Positions 1 through 6,134 of a DNA stretch of 6,134 nt are shown here, in pieces. Location of the stretch: positions 1 to 6,134 of the forward strand of contig CAKRWX010000154.1 in the NCBI GenBank assembly GCA_934418055.1. The letters run 5' to 3'. The translations under genes and the position numbers were made by a program. The notes under the pieces were generated by a model. That model had not been told where the DNA came from. It saw only the letters and a list, made by a program, of their open reading frames with translations, and ran no database searches. How positions within the stretch are numbered: position 1 is the stretch's first letter; every line of letters begins with the position of its first letter. This stretch comes from an uncultured Lachnospiraceae bacterium (GTDB taxonomy: Bacteria > Bacillota > Clostridia > Lachnospirales > Lachnospiraceae).

Positions 1-739
1 ATAATCTGGAAACCTCTAAAGCTTTCTCATGTACCAGCCGTCCAAGGGCTTCATAATCCTCCGTTGGCTTGTACAAACTGGACACGCTGATGGCTCCCAT
101 GACGCTGCCGTCCGGGCCAAAAACCGGGGCTCCGGCGCACTCCATGTGCTCCTCCATCTCCCTGGCGTCTAAAGCGTATCCCTTCTGCTTTACCATATCC
201 AGTTCTTTCTTCAGGCCTTCTGTGGTCAATATGGTCCGTTCCGTCTTCTGGCGGAATTTGATCCGCCCCATCACCTGGCGTCTGGTCTCCTCATCGGAAT
301 AAGCCAGAATTGCTTTGCCAAGGGACGTACAGTACACCGGGTTTTTAGTTCCCACGGTGGCGGTAGTGATGATCGGATTCTCCGGCTCCGCCTTACAGAT
401 ATAGACCACCTCATGATCCGCGCGGACGCCAAAGAATACGGTCTTGCCCACACTCTTGGCAAATGCTTTCAGCTCCGGCTCAATGATGCCGATGAAATCC
501 AGGTTGTTGGTATAGTTGATTCCAATGCGGTAGGCAGTCAAACCGATGGTGTACGTCTGTTTCTGTCCCCTGGTCACATTAACCATGCCCATCTCCACCA
601 GCGTGGTTACGATATCGTAAGCGCTGGTTTTAGGCAGTTCCAGTTTCTCACAGATCCCGTCCAGCGTGATACCGTCCGGATTTTTCGATACCAGTTTTAA
701 AATATCTACGGTACGCATCGTTGTTCGGTTTAGTTTCAT
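1..739 (-). CDS. IclR-family transcriptional regulator, KdgR-like (C-terminus cut by window edge)
   Basis: The minus-strand frame is open from an ATG at 739 to the window edge, giving 246 codons. IclR proteins usually have about 250-270 residues, so only the extreme C-terminus is missing. Residues 5-60 form the winged helix-turn-helix (TMRTVDILKLV, LPKTSAYDIVTTLVEMG). Residues about 75-246 are the ligand-binding domain, with the hallmark TSLGKAIL (138-145) and a GAPVFGPDGSVMGAISVSS block (203-221). The start is supported by AGGAGG (748-753 on the reverse strand) 8 nt upstream, and the protein begins as family members do. IclR proteins sense small carbon compounds; KdgR relatives control pectin and uronate catabolism through KDG. 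Its position directly downstream of uxaA on the same strand suggests a related job, but the ligand is inferred. No clear terminator separates it from uxaA, so readthrough is possible. It uses CGG arginine codons, which I did not see in uxaA or uxaC. Confidence 0.93.
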   Translation of the reverse strand, partial: MKLNRTTMRTVDILKLVSKNPDGITLDGICEKLELPKTSAYDIVTTLVEMGMVNVTRGQKQTYTIGLTAYRIGINYTNNLDFIGIIEPELKAFAKSVGKTVFFGVRADHEVVYICKAEPENPIITTATVGTKNPVYCTSLGKAILAYSDEETRRQVMGRIKFRQKTERTILTTEGLKKELDMVKQKGYALDAREMEEHMECAGAPVFGPDGSVMGAISVSSLYKPTEDYEALGRLVHEKALEVSRL

Positions 740-856
740 GGTTTCTGCCTCCTGCTTGTGTCATCGTTTTGTATCTTTCGCAGCGATCCAGCAACCGATA
801 CCTCTTCTTAAATACTCGTTAAATTGCTGTACCACTGCTGCTTCTTCCTATCTATC

Positions 857-886
857 AGTATAACTCAGACAAGTGTTCAGACGCAA
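857..886 (-). promoter_or_regulatory. possible promoter of the IclR gene
   Basis: On the reverse strand a TATACT -10-like box (857-862) lies 18 nt downstream of a weak TTGCGT -35-like box (881-886). The -10 box matches consensus at five of six bases and the -35 box at only three. It would start transcription about 110 nt upstream of the IclR start codon. The gene might instead be read through from uxaA, because no hairpin with a U-tract is visible between the two genes. Confidence 0.3.
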
Positions 887-905
887 GCAAAGTTTTCTGA
901 TTTTT

Positions 906-2387
906 CTATAATGTAACGCCCTGTTTAAAGATTGCCATATCATGGAATCCTGCTTCTTCTGCTTTTACTTTCTTGCCGGAAGCTACTGCCAGTACATAAT
1001 CAAATAATTCTTTTGCCAGCTCTTCTTTGGACTTATCCTCTACCATTCTTCCTGCGTTGAAATCGATCCAGTTGTTCTTCTTGCCTGCAAGAGCAGAGTT
1101 GCTGGAAATCTTCACGGTTGGTACTGGGGAAGCAAATGGAGTACCGCGGCCTGTGGTGAACAGTACGATCTGTGCGCCGGATACTGCCAGTGCGGTAGAT
1201 GCTACTAAGTCATTGCCAGGTGCGCTAAGGAGATTCAATCCCTTGGTCTTTACCTGCTCGCCATAAGCCAGTACGCCTTTGACTGGAGCGCTTCCGGACT
1301 TCTGGGTACATCCTAAGGACTTGTCCTCCAGAGTGGAGATACCGCCCTTCTTATTACCTGGGGATGGATTCTCGTAAATGGTCTGGTTGTGGCTGGTGAA
1401 GTAGTTCTTAAAGTCATTGATCAGACATACGGTCTTATCAAATAACTCTGGAGTCTGACAGCGGTTCATCAGAATGGTCTCCGCACCGAACATCTCTGGA
1501 ACCTCAGTTAAAATGGTTGTGCCGCCCTTGGAAATCAGGATATCGGAAAATGCGCCGACAACCGGGTTCGCTGTGATACCGGAAAGTCCATCGGAACCGC
1601 CGCACTTCATACCAATCACTAACTCGCTGGCGTCGATCTTCTCTCTCTGGAATGCTTTCGCATACTGAGCCAGTTCCTCGATCAGTTCCATAGCAACGTC
1701 CATCTCGTCCTCTACATCCTGGCACTGTAAGAATTTTACTCTCTGCTCATCGTACTCGCCGATGTACTCTTTTAATACTGGAATGTTGCTGTTCTCGCAG
1801 CCAAGGCCCAGAACCAGAACGCCAGCTGCGTTTGGATGATGGATCATGTCTGCCAGAACGGTTCTGGTATGCTCCTGATCATCGCCCATCTGAGAACATC
1901 CATATGGATGAGGGAAGGAAATGACGTCTTCCAGGCTTCCGCCGATGAACTTCTTAGATGCTTTCTCCAGAGCCTGAGCGATAGAGTTCACACAGCCAAC
2001 GGTTGGAACGATCCAGATCTCATTGCGGACGCCGACTTTGCCGTCTGTACGACGGAAGCCGTCAAAGTAAGCGTGCTCTGTCTCGGTAACAGATGGGTTA
2101 GTTGGCTCATACTCGTAAGTAAGCAGATCGCCTAAAGCGGTCTTGATATTGTGAACGTGTACCCACTGTCCTACTTTAATATCCTCTTTTGCGATACCGA
2201 TACGGAAACCGTACTTGATCACGTTGCCGCCCTGGGCAATCGGTTTTACCGCAACTTTATGACCCTGTGGAATCTCTTCTAATGTAGTAACCGGTGTTCC
2301 GGCAATATCCAGAGTCTCGCCCTTCGCGATCGGACGCAGAGCTACTGCTACATTGTCTTCCTGGTTAATCTTGATGACATCCTGCAT
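906..2387 (-). CDS. uxaA: altronate dehydratase (D-altronate to 2-keto-3-deoxygluconate)
   Basis: The 493-residue protein matches the E. coli UxaA length (about 495) and layout from end to end as I recall it. UxaA (EC 4.2.1.7) is a cytoplasmic, metal-dependent enzyme that removes water from D-altronate to give KDG, the last step specific to galacturonate. Residues 1-85 are the SAF domain (DNVAVAL, QGHKVAV, NVIKYG, HVHN). The rest is the D-galactarate/altronate dehydratase domain, with conserved GCVN (131-134), YGCSQ (162-166), GLGCEN (194-199), KCGGSDGLSGITANP (261-275), TEVPEMFGAE (294-303), ENPSPGNKKGG (339-349), SLGCTQK (357-363), LLSAPGND (386-393) and TTGRGTP (411-417). It ends in the typical AIFKQGVTL. 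The galactarate dehydratase GarD is related, but this sequence is UxaA-like throughout. A GAGGAG site (2398-2403) lies 10 nt upstream of the ATG. The gene is transcribed divergently from the LacI regulator, from a promoter with an operator at its start point. It appears intact. Confidence 0.97.
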   Translation of the reverse strand: MQDVIKINQEDNVAVALRPIAKGETLDIAGTPVTTLEEIPQGHKVAVKPIAQGGNVIKYGFRIGIAKEDIKVGQWVHVHNIKTALGDLLTYEYEPTNPSVTETEHAYFDGFRRTDGKVGVRNEIWIVPTVGCVNSIAQALEKASKKFIGGSLEDVISFPHPYGCSQMGDDQEHTRTVLADMIHHPNAAGVLVLGLGCENSNIPVLKEYIGEYDEQRVKFLQCQDVEDEMDVAMELIEELAQYAKAFQREKIDASELVIGMKCGGSDGLSGITANPVVGAFSDILISKGGTTILTEVPEMFGAETILMNRCQTPELFDKTVCLINDFKNYFTSHNQTIYENPSPGNKKGGISTLEDKSLGCTQKSGSAPVKGVLAYGEQVKTKGLNLLSAPGNDLVASTALAVSGAQIVLFTTGRGTPFASPVPTVKISSNSALAGKKNNWIDFNAGRMVEDKSKEELAKELFDYVLAVASGKKVKAEEAGFHDMAIFKQGVTL

Positions 2388-2550
2388 GTTTTCTCTTCTC
2401 CTCGATTTGATGATCGGCCGCCATGAAGACCGTCTGGTTTGGGAAATGGAATCCCATATCAGTATGGCCGGATGGCTCCATTTATTTTCAAGTTTTCCTG
2501 GATCTGTCTGATGCTTTTACAGATCCATTTTCCGCACATTGTAAGCGCTT
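2388..2550 (-). promoter_or_regulatory. long structured 5' leader of uxaA
   Basis: If the promoter at 2557-2585 is right, the uxaA transcript carries an untranslated leader of about 160 nt. The leader holds two hairpins. The first has perfect 9-bp arms (2519-2527 and 2499-2507, TGGATCTGT/ACAGATCCA) and an 11-nt loop. The second is nested: outer 7-bp arms AAATGGA/TCCATTT (2477-2483 and 2444-2450) enclose CCATA-CTGA-TATGG (2454-2467). Neither is followed by a U-tract, so neither looks like an intrinsic terminator. I do not recognise a known riboswitch. The structures could affect RNA stability or translation, or be incidental. Confidence 0.45.
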
Positions 2551-2553
2551 ACA
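2540..2553. promoter_or_regulatory. operator O1, perfect 14-bp palindrome (cre-like) at the uxaA start point
   Basis: TGTAAGCGCTTACA is a perfect palindrome centred on CG, typical of LacI/GalR-family operators. It begins 3 nt downstream of the uxaA -10 box and covers the expected start point near 2550, so a bound repressor would block initiation. An identical copy lies at 2663-2676. The sequence also fits the CcpA cre consensus (TGWAANCGNTNWCA) at every position. It could therefore bind the adjacent LacI-family protein, CcpA, or both. Confidence 0.88.
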
Positions 2554-2556
2554 TTT

Positions 2557-2585
2557 ATTCTACTGAATCCAGATAGAGAAGTCAA
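2557..2585 (-). promoter_or_regulatory. uxaA promoter
   Basis: On the reverse strand, -35 TTGACT (2580-2585) and -10 TAGAAT (2557-2562) are separated by exactly 17 nt. Each box matches the sigma-A consensus at five of six bases. The start point is expected near 2550, inside operator O1. This promoter lies back to back with the regulator promoter; the two -35 boxes are 38 nt apart and do not overlap. Confidence 0.82.
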
Positions 2586-2623
2586 TAGCATTTTTAATTT
2601 TTCGAAAATACGCCGAGAACTTC

Positions 2624-2652
2624 TTGCTTTTTTTCTCTATAGCCATTATAAT
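2624..2652 (+). promoter_or_regulatory. promoter of the LacI regulator-uxaC operon
   Basis: A -35 TTGCTT (2624-2629) and a perfect -10 TATAAT (2647-2652) are separated by 17 nt. Transcription should start near 2659, just before operator O2, leaving a 5' leader of about 36 nt before the GTG start at 2695. Confidence 0.83.
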
Positions 2653-2662
2653 GAAATAGAAT

Positions 2663-2676
2663 TGTAAGCGCTTACA
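2663..2676. promoter_or_regulatory. operator O2, perfect 14-bp palindrome (cre-like) at the regulator start point
   Basis: This is a second exact copy of TGTAAGCGCTTACA. It lies 10 nt downstream of the TATAAT box and covers the first transcribed bases of the regulator-uxaC operon. The placement fits autorepression. Centre-to-centre distance from O1 is 123 bp. Like O1, it matches the cre consensus. Confidence 0.88.
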
Positions 2677-2683
2677 GAATTAT

Positions 2684-3696
<1,013 letters not shown>

Positions 3697-3716
3697 TTTT
3701 AAGGAGGAGTTATTTC

Positions 3717-5123
3717 ATGAAACAGTTTATGGACAAAGATTTCTTACTTTCCACAGACATGGCAAAAACTCTGTACCACGATTTCGCAGAGAACGTTCCG
3801 ATTCTGGACTACCACTGCCACATTAATCCACAGGAGATCGCTGAGGACCGTAAATTCGAGAACATTACTCAGGTATGGTTAGGCGGAGATCACTATAAAT
3901 GGCGCCAGATGCGTTCCAACGGTGTTGATGAAAAATACATCACCGGCGATGCTTCCGACCGTGAGAAATTCCAGAAATGGGCTGAGACCATGCCAAAGCT
4001 GATCGGCAACCCACTGTATCACTGGAGCCATCTGGAGTTAAAGAAATACTTCGGATATGACGGATATTTAAATGGAGATACTGCTGAAGAGGTTTGGAAC
4101 CTGTGCAACGCAAAATTACAGGATGATTCCATGACTGTAAGAAACATCATCAAACAGTCCAACGTAACCCTGATCTGTACCACAGATGATCCGATCGACA
4201 CTCTGGAGTGGCACAAGAAGATCGCTGCTGATGATACCTTCGATGTTCAGGTTCTTCCAGCTTGGAGACCAGACAAGGCTACTAACATCGAGAAGCCTGA
4301 TTTTACAGAGTATATCGGCAAATTAGCTTCTGTGAGCGGTGTTGAAGTAAAAGATTTCGCATCCTTAAAAGAGGCGATCAAGAACCGTATGGCTTACTTC
4401 GCTGAGAACGGCTGCTGCGTATCCGACCATGGTATCGAGTATGTAATGTATCTGCCTGCAAGCGATGAAGAGGTTGATGGCATCTTCAAGAAAGCATTAG
4501 CTGGCGAAGCTACCACCAAAGAGGAGCAGACCAAGTACAAAACTGCTTTCTTACAGTTCTTAGCAAAAGAATACAACCGCATCGGCTGGGTAATGCAGTT
4601 ACATTATGGCTGCAAGCGTGATAACAACGCTGGTATGTATGCAAAATTAGGTCCGGATACCGGATATGACTGCATCAACGACTACGCTCCATCTGCTCAG
4701 ACCGCAGATTTCTTAAACGCATTAAGCGCAACCAACGAAGTACCGAAGACCATTCTGTACTCCTTAAATCCAAATGACAACGCTGCCATCGGCACCATCA
4801 TCGGCTGCTTCCAGGGTCCAGGCGTTGCAGGAAGAATCCAGCAGGGTTCTGCTTGGTGGTTCAATGATCACAAAGTAGGTATGACCCAGCAGATGACCTC
4901 CTTAGCAAACTTAGGCTGCTTAGGAAACTTCATCGGTATGTTAACCGACTCCAGAAGCTTCTTATCCTACACCAGACATGAGTATTTCAGAAGAATCATG
5001 TGCGAGCTGATCGGTGGATGGGTTGAGAATGGCGAGTATCCGGCAGATATGAAGTCTCTGAAGGAGATCGTTCAGGGTATTTCTTATTACAACGCTGTTA
5101 AATACTTTGGTTTCAATCTGTAA
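3717..5123 (+). CDS. uxaC: uronate isomerase (glucuronate/galacturonate isomerase)
   Basis: UxaC (EC 5.3.1.12) is a cytoplasmic amidohydrolase-superfamily enzyme. It interconverts D-galacturonate with D-tagaturonate and D-glucuronate with D-fructuronate, the entry step of hexuronate catabolism. The 468 residues match the family's usual length (about 470). Visible hallmarks are DYHCHINP (31-38), whose two histidines are the expected metal ligands, TTDDP (155-159), RPDKA (184-188), SDHG (236-239), MQLHYG (293-298), GSAWWFND (377-384) and TDSRSFLSYTRHEYFRR (410-426), where Asp410 is the expected late catalytic aspartate. An AAGGAGG site (3701-3707) lies 9 nt before the ATG. The gene starts 20 nt after the regulator stop codon, so the two are very likely co-transcribed. 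I saw no CGG arginine codons in it, in contrast to the regulators, which suggests selection for high expression. A strong terminator follows at 5209. Confidence 0.97.
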   Translation: MKQFMDKDFLLSTDMAKTLYHDFAENVPILDYHCHINPQEIAEDRKFENITQVWLGGDHYKWRQMRSNGVDEKYITGDASDREKFQKWAETMPKLIGNPLYHWSHLELKKYFGYDGYLNGDTAEEVWNLCNAKLQDDSMTVRNIIKQSNVTLICTTDDPIDTLEWHKKIAADDTFDVQVLPAWRPDKATNIEKPDFTEYIGKLASVSGVEVKDFASLKEAIKNRMAYFAENGCCVSDHGIEYVMYLPASDEEVDGIFKKALAGEATTKEEQTKYKTAFLQFLAKEYNRIGWVMQLHYGCKRDNNAGMYAKLGPDTGYDCINDYAPSAQTADFLNALSATNEVPKTILYSLNPNDNAAIGTIIGCFQGPGVAGRIQQGSAWWFNDHKVGMTQQMTSLANLGCLGNFIGMLTDSRSFLSYTRHEYFRRIMCELIGGWVENGEYPADMKSLKEIVQGISYYNAVKYFGFNL

Positions 5124-5154
5124 TTAATTGTTCATCATATTGGTTAACTAGTCC

Positions 5155-5183
5155 GGAGACGGAACCATGCAGTTCCCATCTCC
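5155..5183 (+). other. hairpin in the uxaC 3' untranslated region
   Basis: GGAGACGGAAC and GTTCCCATCTCC can pair around a CATGCA loop. The stem has GGAGA/TCTCC, then GG/CC and AAC/GTT, with one C-A mismatch and one bulged C. No U-tract follows, so it is not the terminator. It may protect the mRNA 3' end or be incidental. Confidence 0.4.
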
Positions 5184-5208
5184 TACGATATTGGTGATCG
5201 CTAAACAC

Positions 5209-5257
5209 AAAACCAGGTTCAAAAAGAGTTTCTACTCCCATTGAACCTGGTTTTTTT
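5209..5257 (+). terminator. intrinsic terminator of the regulator-uxaC operon
   Basis: Perfect 14-bp arms (5209-5222, AAAACCAGGTTCAA, and 5241-5254) enclose an 18-nt loop. The descending arm runs straight into seven T residues (5251-5257). This is a textbook rho-independent terminator about 85 nt downstream of the uxaC stop. On the reverse strand the bases after the stem are only moderately T-rich, so any action on the convergent GNAT gene would be weaker. Confidence 0.93.
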
Positions 5258-5305
5258 AATGTTTATTCTTTTCCAAATATATTTTCTAACATAGGATTGC
5301 CAATA

Positions 5306-5449
5306 CCGCAGCAGCCAGGCACCACGGAAAGCTAAGGCAAACCTTGGAAAACGCCGGTCCTTAGCGCGTGTCTTTCAGCGCGCTTAGTACCGCTGCGTTT
5401 TCCCTGAGCGAGAGCGCGTTTGCCGTGCTTCCATGGCGACTGGCTGCGG
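5306..5449. repeat. 144-bp GC-rich imperfect palindromic intergenic element
   Basis: The gap between uxaC and the GNAT gene (5124-5477) holds no convincing gene. Its right part folds almost end to end. The outer arms begin CCGCAG (5306-5311) and end CTGCGG (5444-5449). They continue through CCAG/CTGG, CCA/TGG, GC/GC and GGCAAA (5336-5341)/TTTGCC (5419-5424) with small bulges. The inner hairpin (5346-5403) has perfect arms GGAAAACGC/GCGTTTTCC, then CGGT/ACCG, then a stem of eight pairs and one T-T mismatch up to CGCG/CGCG, around a 10-nt loop. GCTAAGG (5331-5337) is also the exact complement of CCTTAGC (5359-5365), so an alternative fold exists. No transposase or T-tract adjoins it. It looks like a dispersed structured repeat (MITE-like or REP-like) or a small structured RNA. 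I cannot name a known family. Confidence 0.6.
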
Positions 5450-5477
5450 ACCTCCGCCAACAACCTCTGTCAGCACT

Positions 5478-6113
5478 CTACTGCACTTCCCTTATCATAC
5501 AATACTGCTTCAAATCAAAATGCTTCTCCAGCACCCCATACAGCTTAAACCCAAAGTGCTGATACAACGCCACATTATGCTCATTATGGGTCTCCAGCGA
5601 GATCATCAGATGATGTTGATGGGCATACGCGATGGCCTCGTTCATCAGAAGGGCAGAAATCCCATGATGCTGCATGGCCGGATCTACAGCCAGATAGATA
5701 ATGTGAAGCCGCTCTTCCTGATGAAGCTGATCGGTCCACTTGGAGTTCAGATAATCTTTACCCAGAATAAAGTTCCAGAAGGTCTTCAAACTAGGATCTT
5801 CCTTGATCAGATACTCATCGGTCTTTAAATAAGCATGAAGTTCTGTGGCATAATACTGAAAGAAATTGTACGGCTCCGACTCATCGGAAACCACCAGAAT
5901 TCCGTTCAGATCTGGGCTGTCGGCGAAAATCTCGCAGGTGGCGAACATTTCCTCCAGATCGCAGTGGAATAACTCCGGCAATAACCGTTTTCTGGTGCCC
6001 TCATCCGGGATTAAGTGGCTGTACAGCGGATCCTGGGCAAAGCAGACGGTTAACAGCCGCTCCAGCTTCGGGATATCCTCTTTCTTCACTCGGTATAACT
6101 TATCACTATCCAT
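5478..6113 (-). CDS. GNAT-family N-acetyltransferase, substrate unknown
   Basis: The 211-residue protein should transfer an acetyl group from acetyl-CoA to an unidentified amine. Residues 137-155 form the acetyl-CoA-binding motif A (HIIYLAVDPAMQHHGISAL, with the Q-x-x-G-x core at 148-152). Residues 173-189 are motif B (LETHNEHNVALYQHFGF), the usual C-terminal strand and helix ending in YxxxGF. The N-terminal 130 residues are longer than in minimal GNATs and contain a FCA-like opening (VCFAQDPLYSHLIPDE, 23-38), a layout common in uncharacterised Firmicute acetyltransferases. The start is the only reasonable ATG, since the next methionine is residue 56. Its ribosome binding site is weak: only an AAGAAG stretch lies upstream near 6122-6129. 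The gene converges on uxaC, shares no operon with it, and shows no link to uronate metabolism. No signal peptide or membrane segment is visible. Confidence 0.88.
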   Translation of the reverse strand: MDSDKLYRVKKEDIPKLERLLTVCFAQDPLYSHLIPDEGTRKRLLPELFHCDLEEMFATCEIFADSPDLNGILVVSDESEPYNFFQYYATELHAYLKTDEYLIKEDPSLKTFWNFILGKDYLNSKWTDQLHQEERLHIIYLAVDPAMQHHGISALLMNEAIAYAHQHHLMISLETHNEHNVALYQHFGFKLYGVLEKHFDLKQYCMIREVQ

Positions 6114-6134
6114 AACTAATTTTCTTCTTTATTC

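Noticed and set aside
69..700. Plus- and minus-strand open frames over the left end
   Set aside because: They lie antisense to, or out of frame with, the well-supported IclR gene, have no ribosome binding sites, and show no family motifs.
857..905. Terminator between uxaA and the IclR gene
   Set aside because: The direct repeat TCAGAC is present, but no inverted repeat with a T-tract could be found on the reverse strand.
1027..2135. Several 60-100-codon open frames within uxaA on both strands
   Set aside because: The whole stretch is covered by conserved altronate dehydratase motifs; these frames are shadows.
5368..5828. Plus-strand open frames at the right (64 and 131 codons)
   Set aside because: They overlap the palindromic element and run antisense to the GNAT gene, with no ribosome binding site or family signature.

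Overview
The window is a hexuronate (galacturonate/glucuronate) catabolic locus. It most likely comes from a gut-type Firmicute of the Clostridia, probably Lachnospiraceae. That placement is inferred from strong AAGGAGG-type ribosome binding sites, a GTG-started LacI regulator with a CcpA-like DNA-binding head, operators matching the Firmicute cre consensus, roughly balanced base composition, and the protein sequences. The species cannot be fixed from the window.

Layout from left to right. An IclR-family regulator lies on the minus strand (1-739) and runs off the left edge with only a few C-terminal residues missing. Upstream of it on the same strand is a complete altronate dehydratase gene, uxaA (906-2387, minus). 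A divergent control region of about 300 bp (2388-2694) follows. It holds two good back-to-back promoters, each with an identical perfect 14-bp palindrome TGTAAGCGCTTACA at its transcription start, and a long structured leader for uxaA. To the right is a LacI-family regulator (2695-3696, plus), followed 20 nt later by uronate isomerase, uxaC (3717-5123, plus), and then a strong intrinsic terminator (5209-5257). The convergent gap to the last gene contains a 144-bp GC-rich imperfect palindrome (5306-5449). The last gene is a GNAT-family acetyltransferase on the minus strand (5478-6113) with no evident link to uronates.

How the genes fit together. UxaC converts D-galacturonate to D-tagaturonate (and D-glucuronate to D-fructuronate). 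UxaA dehydrates D-altronate to 2-keto-3-deoxygluconate (KDG). The intervening tagaturonate reductase UxaB, and the KDG kinase and aldolase, are not in the window. The LacI-family protein probably represses both divergent transcripts, including its own, until a pathway-derived inducer appears. Because the operators also match the CcpA cre consensus, carbon catabolite control may act at the same sites. The IclR protein may be a second, KdgR-like, sensor.

The enzymes are ordinary family members and I see no new enzymatic system. The points that most deserve a second look are the twin cre-like operators read by a CcpA-like head, the palindromic intergenic element at 5306-5449, and the long structured uxaA leader with a small overlapping reading frame.
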